Assembly: GCF_001429765.1 (NCBI RefSeq)
Contig: NZ_LMJB01000009.1
Location: 186,001 to 250,000, forward strand
Length of the DNA: 64,000 nucleotides
DNA from: Flavobacterium sp. Root901
GTDB taxonomy: Bacteria > Bacteroidota > Bacteroidia > Flavobacteriales > Flavobacteriaceae
Reading direction: 5' to 3'
Under the pieces are notes generated by a model. It worked only from the letters and a program-made list of their open reading frames with translations, was not told where the DNA came from and ran no database searches. Every line of letters starts with the position of its first letter. The stretch's first letter is position 1. The position numbers and the translations under genes were made by a program. Positions 25,037 through 33,838 of this stretch are shown here, one piece after another.

Positions 25037-26050
25037 ATGGAAATCCAATCCAATTTTTCTTTAAAAAACTATAATACTTTTGGCATTGAAGCCAAAGCCA
25101 GACAATTCGCTGCAGTTCATTCAATTGCTGAATTGAAAACTATTTTAGAAGAAAACAAAAACGAGAAAAAATTTATTTTGGGAGGCGGAAGCAACATGCT
25201 TTTAACCAAAGATATTGATGCATTGGTGATTCATATTGATTTAAAAGGCAAAAAAATAATCAAAGAAGACGATGATTTTGTCTGGGTTGAAAGTCAGGCT
25301 GGAGAAACATGGCATGATTTTGTTCTTTGGACAATTGACAACAATTTTGGCGGATTAGAAAATATGTCTTTAATTCCCGGAAATGTCGGTACAACTCCTG
25401 TACAAAATATTGGGGCTTACGGAACTGAAATTAAAGATACTTTTGTTTCCTGCGAAGCAATGCATATTGAAACGCAGCAAATGAAAACTTTTACTAACGC
25501 CGAATGCAGTTTTGGGTACCGTGAAAGTATTTTTAAAAATGAAGTAAAAGATCAATTTATAATCACATCTGTAATTTATAAACTCACCAAACGCAATCAT
25601 AAAATCAATACTTCATACGGTGATATTTTGGCTGAATTGGCTAAAAACAATATCTCAGAACCAACTTTGAAAGATGTCAGCAATGCTGTAATCGCAATCA
25701 GACAAAGCAAATTACCTGATCCAAAAGAATTAGGAAACAGCGGAAGTTTCTTTAAAAATCCCATTTTATTGAAATCTGATTTCGAAAAAATCCATCAAAA
25801 ATTTCCTGAAATGAAGTTTTATGAAGTTTCTCCAACTGAAGTAAAAGTTCCTGCAGGATGGCTGATTGAACAGGCAGGATTTAAAGGAAAACGTTTTGGT
25901 GATGCCGGCGTACATAAAAATCAGGCCTTGGTTTTAGTAAATTATGGAAATGCAACCGGTCAGGAAATTTTAGCCGTTTCGAAAGAAGTTCAAAAGACTG
26001 TCTTTGATATTTTTGGTATACAAATTGAAGCAGAAGTGAACGTGATTTAA
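25037..26050 (+). CDS. murB: UDP-N-acetylenolpyruvoylglucosamine reductase
   Basis: A 337-residue FAD enzyme that reduces UDP-GlcNAc-enolpyruvate to UDP-MurNAc in peptidoglycan synthesis. Motifs are NTFGIEAKA, FILGGGSNMLL (FAD), LIPGNVGTTPVQNIGAYG, CSFGYRESIFK (substrate Tyr/Arg) and NSGSFFKNPI, with the catalytic Ser near residue 235, plus AGFKGKRFGDAGVH. It is the type-I, E. coli-like form. The downstream membrane protein begins 34 nt later and may be co-transcribed. Confidence 0.96.
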   Translation: MEIQSNFSLKNYNTFGIEAKARQFAAVHSIAELKTILEENKNEKKFILGGGSNMLLTKDIDALVIHIDLKGKKIIKEDDDFVWVESQAGETWHDFVLWTIDNNFGGLENMSLIPGNVGTTPVQNIGAYGTEIKDTFVSCEAMHIETQQMKTFTNAECSFGYRESIFKNEVKDQFIITSVIYKLTKRNHKINTSYGDILAELAKNNISEPTLKDVSNAVIAIRQSKLPDPKELGNSGSFFKNPILLKSDFEKIHQKFPEMKFYEVSPTEVKVPAGWLIEQAGFKGKRFGDAGVHKNQALVLVNYGNATGQEILAVSKEVQKTVFDIFGIQIEAEVNVI

Positions 26051-26084
26051 AACGTATATTTTACAAAGCTTACCACTACCATTA

Positions 26085-26585
26085 ATGAAAGAATTGAATA
26101 TCAAAGTTATATTACTGCAAATATTAGGAATGATTTTCCTGATTAATGGTATTTTACAGCTTAAACTTTATACAGTTTCTGAAAAAATCATGTGGGCACA
26201 AACACATGCTCAATACAAAAACTCACAATACTGGAACAGTCTCCTGCCAACAAAAGAAGGTATTTTTAACTTTTGGCCGAATGTTTACGTATGGATTTTT
26301 TTAGGTTCTTTAATTGGCATTTCCATTATGGCATTTGTAAATTGGAAAAGTAAACTTTCTTCTTTAAACATTATTATACTTGCGATCGTTTTATACATTC
26401 TTTTGAGACTTAAATTTTTTAGAAAAGGAGTAATATCACAATTATTCCGTCCGGTCAGAACGTGCTTATCTAATGATTTTGGGACACAATGTTTGACCGA
26501 AGGAATCATTTTTACTTTTATTGGAGTTGCCATTCTATACTTCAGCGTAATTAAGATTTATTTAAACTCCAAAAAACTCAGCTGA
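26085..26585 (+). CDS. Unknown four-helix membrane protein
   Basis: I do not recognise this 166-residue protein. It has four hydrophobic stretches: about 7-27 (VILLQILGMIFLINGIL), 66-86 (VYVWIFLGSLIGISIMAF), 94-108 (NIIILAIVLYILLRL) and 140-160 (GIIFTFIGVAILYFSVI). Between helices 3 and 4 there is a basic loop with two Cys (RTCLSNDFGTQCLTEG). Coding is supported by composition and by its position directly after murB in the same direction. No function can be assigned. Confidence 0.65.
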   Translation: MKELNIKVILLQILGMIFLINGILQLKLYTVSEKIMWAQTHAQYKNSQYWNSLLPTKEGIFNFWPNVYVWIFLGSLIGISIMAFVNWKSKLSSLNIIILAIVLYILLRLKFFRKGVISQLFRPVRTCLSNDFGTQCLTEGIIFTFIGVAILYFSVIKIYLNSKKLS

Positions 26586-26794
26586 GCCTAAAATAAGAAC
26601 AGAAACTATTTTCACAAAAAAGACAAATCCAATGATGAAAAAGTACTGTTAATTATATAAGGAATTGTCTGCAAATCTTTATCTTCGTTTTAGAAGTCAC
26701 AGAAAGAATTCTTTTTGCCGATTTTCTATTTAATAATATTTATAAAGATTTCCACTGCTATTTGTTTCGGACCATCTTTAAATAAACTCACAAA

Positions 26795-27409
26795 ATGTAT
26801 ACACCAGAATTATACAAAAACGAAGATCCGGAATCGATCAGAACTTTTTTAAAAGAAAACAGTTTTGGAATCCTGATTAACCAAACCAACGGCAGATTAT
26901 GCGCCACACATATTCCTATAGAATTAGAAATCAATGATGAAGGAAAAGAAATCCTGCAGGGTCATATTTCTAAGTTAAATCCACAAGCTGAAGGTTTTGC
27001 AGAAAATGATCAGGTTTTGGCAGTATTTACCGGGCCGCACAGTTACATTTCTTCTTCATGGTACGATCATGAAAATGTGCCTACATGGAACTATATAGCC
27101 GTACATGTTTATGGAAGAATTAAAATTGTTGATTACTCAGCTGCTGTCGAACAATTAAAAAAACTGGTCGACAAATACGAAGCAAATTCTGAAAATCCTG
27201 TTCGCGTTGAAGATCTGTCTGAAAAAACAATGCGTGAAGCAAGAGGAATCTTTGGTTTTGAAATAGAAATTGACGAAATCCAGGCCACAAAAAAACTTTC
27301 TCAAAACCGTGACGATCATAATTATAAAAACATTATTTCTGAATTAGAAAAAACAGAAAACCCTCAATCTATTGCTGTTGCAAAAGAAATGTCGAAATGC
27401 CGAAAGTAA
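26795..27409 (+). CDS. PaiB-like FMN-binding protein
   Basis: A 204-residue protein of the PaiB/FMN-binding negative transcriptional regulator family, with a split-barrel flavin-binding fold. Diagnostic blocks are MYTPELYKNEDPESIRTFL, GRLCATHIPIEL, LQGHISKLNPQA, VFTGPHSYISSSWY and VPTWNYIAVHVYG. In Bacillus PaiB was described as a repressor of sporulation and protease genes, but most members are likely flavin or heme oxidoreductases. It stands alone with 209 bp of AT-rich spacer in front, where I see no other feature. Confidence 0.88.
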   Translation: MYTPELYKNEDPESIRTFLKENSFGILINQTNGRLCATHIPIELEINDEGKEILQGHISKLNPQAEGFAENDQVLAVFTGPHSYISSSWYDHENVPTWNYIAVHVYGRIKIVDYSAAVEQLKKLVDKYEANSENPVRVEDLSEKTMREARGIFGFEIEIDEIQATKKLSQNRDDHNYKNIISELEKTENPQSIAVAKEMSKCRK

Positions 27410-27421
27410 TTAGGATTAAAC

Positions 27422-27452
27422 ATTGAAAATTAGTAATTCATAACTACCTTTG
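27422..27452 (+). promoter_or_regulatory. Promoter of the GT2-sigma operon
   Basis: ATTG (27422-27425) and TACCTTTG (27445-27452) are spaced by 19 nt, in good agreement with the Bacteroidota consensus, 39 nt before the ATG of the glycosyltransferase. Confidence 0.55.
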
Positions 27453-27491
27453 TTGTCGCAAAAATTCAATATTAACAGACATTAAAATTAT

Positions 27492-28598
27492 ATGCTTATA
27501 ACTTTATTTTACTTCTTTATTGCTATTGTTTTTATCCAGCTTTTCTATTATTTGGGAATCTTTGGAAAGTTTGCTTTTGCTAAACCTCAGGATGTGACAC
27601 CAAAAAACATTCCGGTTTCTGTAATTGTATGTGCAAAAAATGAAGAAGAAAATGTAAAGAAATTCATTCCGTTATTAGCAGAACAAAATTATCCTGATTT
27701 TGAAATTGTTTTAATTGATGATGCTTCAAGCGACGAAACACTTGAAGTTTTCGAAGAATTTGAGCAAAGATATTCCAACATCCGTCTGGTTAAAGTTGAA
27801 AACAATGAAGCTTTTTGGGGAAACAAAAAGTATGCTTTAACTTTAGGAATCAAGGCCGCAAAAAAAGAATATTTATTGTTTACAGATGCTGATTGTTATC
27901 CGGTTTCAAAAGACTGGATTACAACAATGACGTCTCAATTTACCGCAGAAAAAACTATTGTTTTGGGTTATGGAGGTTATGAAAAAATAGAAAATTCTTT
28001 ATTGAACAAAATAATTCGTTTTGAAACGGTTTTAACTGCTGTTCAATATTTTTCGTGGGCAAAAGCCGGTCTTCCGTATATGGGCGTTGGCCGAAATCTT
28101 GCTTATAAAAAAGAGGAATTTTTTAATGTAAACGGTTTTATTGATCATATTCAGGTTCGTTCCGGCGACGATGATTTATTTATAAATCAGGCAGCAAACA
28201 AATCAAATACTACTATGTCTTATATTCCCGAAAGTTTTACTTATTCAAAACCCAAAGAATCTTATAAAGACTGGTTTACACAAAAAAGAAGACACATTTC
28301 AACTGCAGAATATTATAAGTTTTTTGATAAATTTCAGCTGGGGCTTTTCTTTTTATCACAATTATTTTTCTTTTTATCTGTTATAGTTTTATTGGCTTTC
28401 CAGTTTCAATGGATTGCTGTTACGGCTATTTTAGCCACTCGTTACACTGTAGTTTGGACTGTAATTGGTTTTTCTGCAGGAAAATTAAAAGAAAATGATA
28501 TTAAAATTTGGTTTCCTGTTCTGGAAATTGCGCTTATTATGACGCAAATTAATATCTTTATAACTAATCTCTTTTCAAAACCTGTATATTGGAAATAA
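27492..28598 (+). CDS. Membrane-bound glycosyltransferase family 2
   Basis: A 368-residue GT-A type transferase. An N-terminal transmembrane helix (about 1-25) precedes the GT2 domain: ISVIVCAKNEEENV-like start (PVSVIVCAKNEEEN), VLIDDASSDETLEV, FTDADCYPVSKDW (DxD-like motif) and a late QKRRHIS matching the Q/RxxRW region. Two or three C-terminal helices lie at about 285-315 and 320-360. It probably transfers sugar to a lipid or polymer at the inner membrane. The last 10 nt overlap the start of the sigma factor gene. Confidence 0.9.
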   Translation: MLITLFYFFIAIVFIQLFYYLGIFGKFAFAKPQDVTPKNIPVSVIVCAKNEEENVKKFIPLLAEQNYPDFEIVLIDDASSDETLEVFEEFEQRYSNIRLVKVENNEAFWGNKKYALTLGIKAAKKEYLLFTDADCYPVSKDWITTMTSQFTAEKTIVLGYGGYEKIENSLLNKIIRFETVLTAVQYFSWAKAGLPYMGVGRNLAYKKEEFFNVNGFIDHIQVRSGDDDLFINQAANKSNTTMSYIPESFTYSKPKESYKDWFTQKRRHISTAEYYKFFDKFQLGLFFLSQLFFFLSVIVLLAFQFQWIAVTAILATRYTVVWTVIGFSAGKLKENDIKIWFPVLEIALIMTQINIFITNLFSKPVYWK

Positions 28599-29140
28599 AT
28601 TCTAAAATAGAAAAAGCAAAAAAAGGTGACCAGGTCGCCTTTACTTTTTTATTAGATTATTTCTGGAATGAAGTTTATGCCTTCATGCTTAAACGTACAG
28701 AAAATGAAACTACCGCAGAAGATATTACTATTGAAACTTTTTCAAAAGCTTTTGACAGAATAGCTTCTTATAATCCGGAATTTCAATTCAATACATGGCT
28801 TATTGCTATTGCAAAAAATGTATACATTGATTTATTACGTAAAAAGAAAACCAATCTTTTTATAGAAATTACGGATACCGAAGACCAGCAGGCATACAAT
28901 ATTGCCGATACTACTCCATCTGCAGAAGATGCATTAATTAAAGAGCAAAATCTCTCCCGTTTGCTTTTATGCATTAAAGAATTAAAACCACACTATCAGG
29001 AGGTAATCCAGCTTCGTTACTTTCAGGAAATGTCCTATCAGGAAATTGCTGACAAAATTGATGAGCCTCTAAGCAATGTAAAAGTGAAATTACTACGCGC
29101 TAAAAAATTACTTGCAGAAATCATTGAACGTAATAGATAA
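28589..29140 (+). CDS. ECF-type RNA polymerase sigma factor
   Basis: A 183-residue sigma-70 family protein with region 2 (FWNEVYAFMLKRTENETTAEDIT, FNTWLIAIAKNVYIDLLR) and region 4 (HYQEVIQLRYFQEMSYQEIA with NVKVKLLRAKKLL). No region 3 and no extension, so a group-4 ECF sigma. The only plausible start is TTG at 28589, within the end of the glycosyltransferase gene in another frame, which implies translational coupling. The next in-frame ATG would remove part of region 2. No anti-sigma gene is adjacent; the next gene is a TonB protein. The regulon is unknown. Confidence 0.9.
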   Translation: MEINSKIEKAKKGDQVAFTFLLDYFWNEVYAFMLKRTENETTAEDITIETFSKAFDRIASYNPEFQFNTWLIAIAKNVYIDLLRKKKTNLFIEITDTEDQQAYNIADTTPSAEDALIKEQNLSRLLLCIKELKPHYQEVIQLRYFQEMSYQEIADKIDEPLSNVKVKLLRAKKLLAEIIERNR

Positions 29141-29295
29141 TTTATTATCTTTAGAAAAAGAATAAGATATAATCATATTTTATCTTAAAAAATTAATTTA
29201 TTCACACACTAAAACAACAACTCCTGCGTTGTTTGCTAAAACCCAACTCCTATCGCTTATGATTTAAAAGTACTTAACCTTAAAATCCAAAAATC

Positions 29296-30126
29296 ATGAC
29301 TAAATTAAGCATCTACGAAAACAAATGGATAGATCTTGTTTTCGAAAACAAAAACAAAGAGTACGGAGCGTATCAATTACGTCAGGAAAATTCTAAAACA
29401 ACAGTAACAGCTTTATTTATGGCATTGTTGTTATTAACAGCCTTAGGAAGTGTATCGATGCTGATTAGTAAATTTAGAACGCAGACAACGGTAAATGATC
29501 CCACAGTTATTTCTTGCCCAATAACACCAATTACATTACCGGATATTGTAAAACCTAAAATCAAAGACCCAATTGCTCCTCCAGTGCAGTCAACTGCACC
29601 GGCTGCACCAGTAACATCTTCACAATTGACAAATCCGGTTATTGTGCCTACAGATCAGGCAACACAAAACATTGCTCCTAACGTTGAAAACAATGCTCAT
29701 GTAGACAATACTAATGGAACAGAAGGAACAATTGTAAATGCAGTACCGGGAACTCATGGCGGAGAAGTAGTAGAAACACCACTTGGTGACGATGGAAACT
29801 CTATTGTTAACACAGTTGCTTTAGACAAATTACCAGAATTCCCCGGAGGAATTAAAAAGTTCTATACATATGTTGGTAATAATTTTACTAAACCAGAAAT
29901 GGATGCAGAAAGAACTTTAAGAGTATACGTTTCGTTCGTAATAGAAAAAGACGGGACAATGACAGATATTGTGGTTAAAAACGATCCGGGATTTGGAATG
30001 GGTAAAGAAGCTGTCAGAGTTTTAAAATCATTAAAAACAAAATGGGCTCCGGGAATATTAGCAGGAAAACCAGTTAGAACTGCCTACAATCTTCCGATAA
30101 CTATTAAAACAGGAGAAACCGAATAA
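29296..30126 (+). CDS. Energy transducer TonB
   Basis: A 276-residue TonB-family protein. The N-terminal cytoplasmic part (NKWIDLVFENKNKEYGAYQLRQE) is the typical Bacteroidota TonB start, followed by one transmembrane helix (about 37-56), a Pro-rich periplasmic linker (PPVQSTAPAAPVTS) and a C-terminal TonB domain from about 185 with PEFPGGIKKFYTYV, ending in TIKTGETE. It transmits proton-motive energy to outer-membrane receptors of the kind encoded at 55-64 kb. A terminator follows at once. Confidence 0.93.
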   Translation: MTKLSIYENKWIDLVFENKNKEYGAYQLRQENSKTTVTALFMALLLLTALGSVSMLISKFRTQTTVNDPTVISCPITPITLPDIVKPKIKDPIAPPVQSTAPAAPVTSSQLTNPVIVPTDQATQNIAPNVENNAHVDNTNGTEGTIVNAVPGTHGGEVVETPLGDDGNSIVNTVALDKLPEFPGGIKKFYTYVGNNFTKPEMDAERTLRVYVSFVIEKDGTMTDIVVKNDPGFGMGKEAVRVLKSLKTKWAPGILAGKPVRTAYNLPITIKTGETE

Positions 30127-30139
30127 AAATAAAAAATAG

Positions 30140-30168
30140 AAAAGCAGAATTTAGGTTCTGCTTTTTTT
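30140..30168 (+). terminator. Terminator of tonB
   Basis: AAAAGCAGAA (30140-30149) pairs with TTCTGCTTTT (30156-30165) around 6 nt, followed by Ts. Confidence 0.85.
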
Positions 30169-30319
30169 ATGTTCAAAAATAAATCCCGACATTAAGAGAT
30201 TAAGTCCTGATTTAAAGAAATTCTACTTAATTTTCTTAATCCCTTAATGGTTAGAAAAATTCTTTTATTCTTCATTTTGCTTATTTTTACAAGATATTTA
30301 ATCACTAAAAACATTTAAA

Positions 30320-30700
30320 ATGGGAATATTTTCAGCTCTTATGGGCAATGCAGGAACTGTCAGCCAAGAAGATTTACTTAAAAAATACGGTCAGCTTTTG
30401 ACTGATAATGAAGAAATCGAAATGGGTTTTAAACTAATTCGTGACACTTTTATTTTTACAAACAAAAGATTAATCTTAGTTGATGTACAAGGATTAACAG
30501 GGAGCAAAACCGAATATAAATCTATTGCTTACAAAAGCATTACCCGTTTTAGCGTAGAAACTGCCGGAACATTTGATCTTGACGCTGAATTGAAAATCTG
30601 GGTTTCGAGCGAATTAAACCCAAGTATTGTAAAACAATTTAATAAATCTGTAAACGTATACGATGTTCAGAAAGTTTTGGCACATCACGTTTTAGGTTAA
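30320..30700 (+). CDS. Bacterial PH-domain protein
   Basis: A 126-residue soluble protein resembling the bacterial PH (bPH, YvbH-like) family. LLTDNEEIEMGFKLIRDTFIFTNKRLILVD is the characteristic beta-hairpin pattern, then KSIAYKSITRFSVETAG. Bacterial PH proteins form ring oligomers of uncertain role, possibly membrane related. It is an isolated gene, convergent with the M48 peptidase, with a shared terminator. Confidence 0.85.
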   Translation: MGIFSALMGNAGTVSQEDLLKKYGQLLTDNEEIEMGFKLIRDTFIFTNKRLILVDVQGLTGSKTEYKSIAYKSITRFSVETAGTFDLDAELKIWVSSELNPSIVKQFNKSVNVYDVQKVLAHHVLG

Positions 30701-30710
30701 ATCATAAAAC

Positions 30711-30748
30711 AAAAAAAACCGGCAAATCGAGATTTGCCGGTTTTTTTT
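30711..30748. terminator. Perfect bidirectional terminator
   Basis: An 18-nt A8-CCGGCAAATC arm (30711-30728) and its exact reverse complement (30731-30748) form a long palindrome with A- and T-runs on both sides, between two convergent genes. Confidence 0.9.
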
Positions 30749-30764
30749 ATAATAGTCAAAAAAA

Positions 30765-31616
30765 TTATTTTTTCTTTGTCGTTTTCTTTTTAACAGCAGT
30801 CTTTTTAGGAACTGTATTGTCAATCTTTTGCTGAACATACGGTTTATAAACACCATCTTTTTCAGCTCTTGCTTTTGCATCATCGGCTCTTTTTTTAGAA
30901 TCAGGATGCGAACTCATCATTTGATCTATAAAAGAAGCTTCAGCACCTTCGCTCATTTTAGCCAAAATTCTAAAAGCAGATTCTTCAGCATTTACATTGT
31001 AACCGTTTTTCTTTAAGAAATTATAAGAATACAAATCGGCTTCCGTTTCTTGTTTACGACTGTGTTTACTATCGATTAAAGCACTTCCAATTTTCCCTAA
31101 CTGACTGTCTGTTACAGCAGAAATTTTAGCAGACTGAGAAGAAGCTCCGTCAATTAGTGCTTCTTTTTGATACGCTGCACGCATTGCATCTCTTGAATCA
31201 TTATTTGCTACGTGGCCTATTTCGTGACCAATTACTGCCAGCAGTTCATTATCATCCATAATATCCATTAGACCGGAATACACACGAACACTTCCGTCTG
31301 CAGTTGCAAAAGCATTAACTTCTTTTAATTTGTATACTTTAAAATTTAAAGTAAAACCCTCGCCTGCAGTATGTTTTCCAAAAACACGGTTTAATCTTAA
31401 AGTATAACCGTCATTTGGTCCTGCCACCTGATTAGTCGAATCTAATTTTCGAACCGCTTCTTTTGAAAGCGCTGCAGCATCGGCATTTGTTAAAGTAAAA
31501 GCTGCAACACCTTTTTGAACTGCACCTATTGCTTTTTCACCAAAATTAATTTGTGCATTCATTTTGGTTAAACCAAATGCTGCAAATAGTGCTACTATTA
31601 TAAATCTTTTTTTCAT
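30765..31616 (-). CDS. M48 family metallopeptidase (paralogue 1)
   Basis: A 283-residue exported zinc peptidase. The signal peptide is MKKRFIIVALFAAFGLTKMNAQ, the zinc motif is H131-E-I-G-H135 with the third ligand in KQETEADLYSY, and the fold is of the HtpX/BepA-like M48 type. The C-terminus is a Lys-rich tail (KKTAVKKKTTKKK). An upstream in-frame ATG at 31643 adds nine residues before the signal peptide and is rejected. It is adjacent to, and very similar to, the M48 gene upstream on the same strand, sharing most blocks in the same positions. It likely acts in periplasmic or outer-membrane protein quality control. Confidence 0.92.
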   Translation of the reverse strand: MKKRFIIVALFAAFGLTKMNAQINFGEKAIGAVQKGVAAFTLTNADAAALSKEAVRKLDSTNQVAGPNDGYTLRLNRVFGKHTAGEGFTLNFKVYKLKEVNAFATADGSVRVYSGLMDIMDDNELLAVIGHEIGHVANNDSRDAMRAAYQKEALIDGASSQSAKISAVTDSQLGKIGSALIDSKHSRKQETEADLYSYNFLKKNGYNVNAEESAFRILAKMSEGAEASFIDQMMSSHPDSKKRADDAKARAEKDGVYKPYVQQKIDNTVPKKTAVKKKTTKKK

Positions 31617-31640
31617 GTTTTTATAATTACAATTTAACAA

Positions 31641-31648
31641 CAAATGTA
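31641..31648 (-). promoter_or_regulatory. Candidate -7 element for M48 paralogue 1
   Basis: TACATTTG on the - strand, 24 nt before the chosen ATG at 31616. It matches TAnnTTTG and supports an own promoter and the shorter start. No -33 seen. Confidence 0.4.
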
Positions 31649-31763
31649 AATAACATAATGCTATTTCATTTCACTCAAGGTTCATTTTTTTAACAATTAA
31701 AGGTATAAATTTTAAATGAGCTATAAACGTCTTTTTAATCATTGTTAATCTCTAAATCAAAAA

Positions 31764-31795
31764 AAAACCGGTAATACTGCAGTATTACCGGTTTT
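31764..31795 (-). terminator. Terminator of M48 paralogue 2
   Basis: A perfect 32-nt palindrome AAAACCGGTAATACTG/CAGTATTACCGGTTTT. On the - strand it is followed by a T-run complementary to the As at 31759-31767. It separates the two M48 genes into independent units. Confidence 0.85.
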
Positions 31796-31812
31796 ACATT
31801 TTTGTATAAAAA

Positions 31813-32673
31813 TTACTTCTTTTTTGCTGTCTTTTTAACAGCAGCTTTCGCCTTTGTTTTTGCAGGTGCAGTATTTACAATTTTCTGTTGTACATATTCT
31901 TTATACAAACCGTCTTTTACTGCTCTTTTCTTAGCCTCATCTGCTCTTTTTCCAGAATCAGGATGCGAACTCATCATTTTAGTCATAAAAGATGCCTCTG
32001 CTCCTTCGCTTAGATTTTGAAGAATTCTAAAAGCTGATTCTACTGCATTGACATCATAACCATTTTTTTTCATAAAATTATAAGAAAACAAATCGGCTTC
32101 AGACTCTTGTTTTCTGCTATGTTTACTATCGATCATCGCACTTCCTAATTGTCCTAATTGAGATTTTGTCATAGTTTCAATTTTTCCTGATTGCGATGAA
32201 GCTGCATCTAACAAGGCTTCTTTTCTATAAGCAGCTTTAATTGCATCTCTGGTATCATGATTTACAACGTGTCCAATTTCATGACCAATAACCGCAAGCA
32301 ATTCATTATCATCCATAATATCCATCAAACCTGCAAATACACGAACACTTCCGTCAGCACATGCAAAAGCATTAATATCTTTTACTAAATATACTTTATA
32401 ATTTAAAGTCACACCTTCGGTTGAAGTGTGTTTTCCAAATAAGCGGTTTAATCTCAAAGTATAACCATCTGCAGGTCCGGCAACAGGATTATTGGCATCC
32501 ATTTCTGCAATTGACTCTTTGGCCAGAGCAGCTGCATCTGCATCGCTAAAAGTAAATCCTGAAACGCCTTTCCCTAAAGCTCCCATAGCTTTATCTGAAA
32601 GGACTTGTGCATTCACTTCAGCCAAACTAAAGACCGCGAATAAAATACCTAATACAATAAATTTCTTTTTCAT
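31813..32673 (-). CDS. M48 family metallopeptidase (paralogue 2)
   Basis: A 286-residue paralogue of the neighbouring gene. The signal peptide is cut near VNAQ (residue 23), H131-E-I-G-H135 occupies the identical position, the third ligand is in RKQESEADLFSY, and the C-terminus is an Ala/Lys-rich tail (KAKAAVKKTAKKK) resembling a histone H1 tail. The two proteins align without large gaps, so this is a tandem duplication. Both keep all catalytic residues. It has its own candidate promoter and a palindromic terminator. Confidence 0.92.
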   Translation of the reverse strand: MKKKFIVLGILFAVFSLAEVNAQVLSDKAMGALGKGVSGFTFSDADAAALAKESIAEMDANNPVAGPADGYTLRLNRLFGKHTSTEGVTLNYKVYLVKDINAFACADGSVRVFAGLMDIMDDNELLAVIGHEIGHVVNHDTRDAIKAAYRKEALLDAASSQSGKIETMTKSQLGQLGSAMIDSKHSRKQESEADLFSYNFMKKNGYDVNAVESAFRILQNLSEGAEASFMTKMMSSHPDSGKRADEAKKRAVKDGLYKEYVQQKIVNTAPAKTKAKAAVKKTAKKK

Positions 32674-32967
32674 GTTTTCAAACTATTAAATTAACAGCAA
32701 AATTATTACAGCGTAAATTTTACGTTATCTCAATGAGCCAAATTTGTATTAGAATAAGGTGAAATTTAATATTTAAAAATCAGGTGTAAATATCAATATT
32801 TTAAGAAAAAACCAAAAAAAGCAAAACCTAAATTCATTTAAAATCAAATTATTAGCATTTAACTTAAAATATTAAATATTATAAGCAAACACTAAAAGCA
32901 AACGAAAAGCAAATTAGCATTATCAAATAAACTACATTCCGTATCTTTGTATTCTGATTTATGATAT
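32674..32967. promoter_or_regulatory. Divergent spacer with candidate -7 elements for M48 and lipA
   Basis: The 294-bp AT-rich spacer has no gene. TAATTTTG on the - strand at 32698-32705 is a -7 candidate for the M48 gene. TATCTTTG at 32942-32949 on the + strand is a -7 candidate for lipA, 18 nt before its ATG. An imperfect GTAAATTTTAC palindrome lies at about 32713-32724. Confidence 0.45.
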
Positions 32968-33834
32968 ATGGAAACAGTCATTGAAAACATACCGCCTGCA
33001 AAACCTAAATGGTTGAAGGTTAAATTACCTATAGGACAAAAATATACTGAACTGCGTGGTTTGGTTGATAAATACAGCTTAAATACTATTTGCACCTCCG
33101 GAAGCTGCCCAAACATGGGAGAATGCTGGGGAGAAGGAACTGCAACATTCATGATTCTTGGAAATGTCTGCACGCGTTCTTGTGGTTTTTGCGGCGTTAA
33201 AACCGGAAGACCTGAAACTGTAGACTGGGATGAACCTGAAAAAGTAGCCCGTTCTATAAAAATCATGAACATCAAACATGCTGTAATTACAAGTGTTGAC
33301 AGAGATGATTTAAAAGATGGCGGTTCGATTATCTGGATGGAAACTGTAAAAGCGATCCGAAGAATGAATCCTGAAACTACACTTGAAACTTTAATTCCGG
33401 ACTTTCAGGGAATAGAAAGAAATATAGACCGAATTGTAGAAGCAAATCCTGAAGTAGTTTCGCATAATATGGAAACCGTTCGCCGATTAACGCGTGAAGT
33501 TCGTATTCAGGCAAAATACGATCGCAGTCTTGAAGTTTTACGCTACCTAAAAGAAAAAGGAATAAACAGAACTAAATCCGGAATTATGCTTGGTCTTGGT
33601 GAAACCGAAGAAGAAGTATACCAGACCATGAGAGATTTACGCAATGCAAATGTTGATGTTGTAACTATTGGACAATATTTACAGCCAAGTAAAAAACATT
33701 TACCGGTAAAAGAATTTATAACTCCTGAATTATTTGCCAAATACGAAAAATTTGGTCTTGAATTAGGTTTCCGTCATGTAGAAAGCGGACCGCTTGTGCG
33801 TTCTTCATACAAAGCACAAAAACATATTTTATAA
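32968..33834 (+). CDS. lipA: Lipoyl synthase
   Basis: A 288-residue radical SAM enzyme that inserts two sulfurs into octanoyl-protein. The auxiliary cluster cysteines are C42, C47 and C53 (CTSGSCPNMGEC) and the SAM cluster is C68-T-R-S-C72-G-F-C75. SHNMETVRRLTREVR and the final RSSYKA, with the conserved Ser ligand of the auxiliary cluster, are present. Length is normal. It is followed after 111 bp by gap. Confidence 0.97.
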   Translation: METVIENIPPAKPKWLKVKLPIGQKYTELRGLVDKYSLNTICTSGSCPNMGECWGEGTATFMILGNVCTRSCGFCGVKTGRPETVDWDEPEKVARSIKIMNIKHAVITSVDRDDLKDGGSIIWMETVKAIRRMNPETTLETLIPDFQGIERNIDRIVEANPEVVSHNMETVRRLTREVRIQAKYDRSLEVLRYLKEKGINRTKSGIMLGLGETEEEVYQTMRDLRNANVDVVTIGQYLQPSKKHLPVKEFITPELFAKYEKFGLELGFRHVESGPLVRSSYKAQKHIL

Positions 33835-33838
33835 AAAG

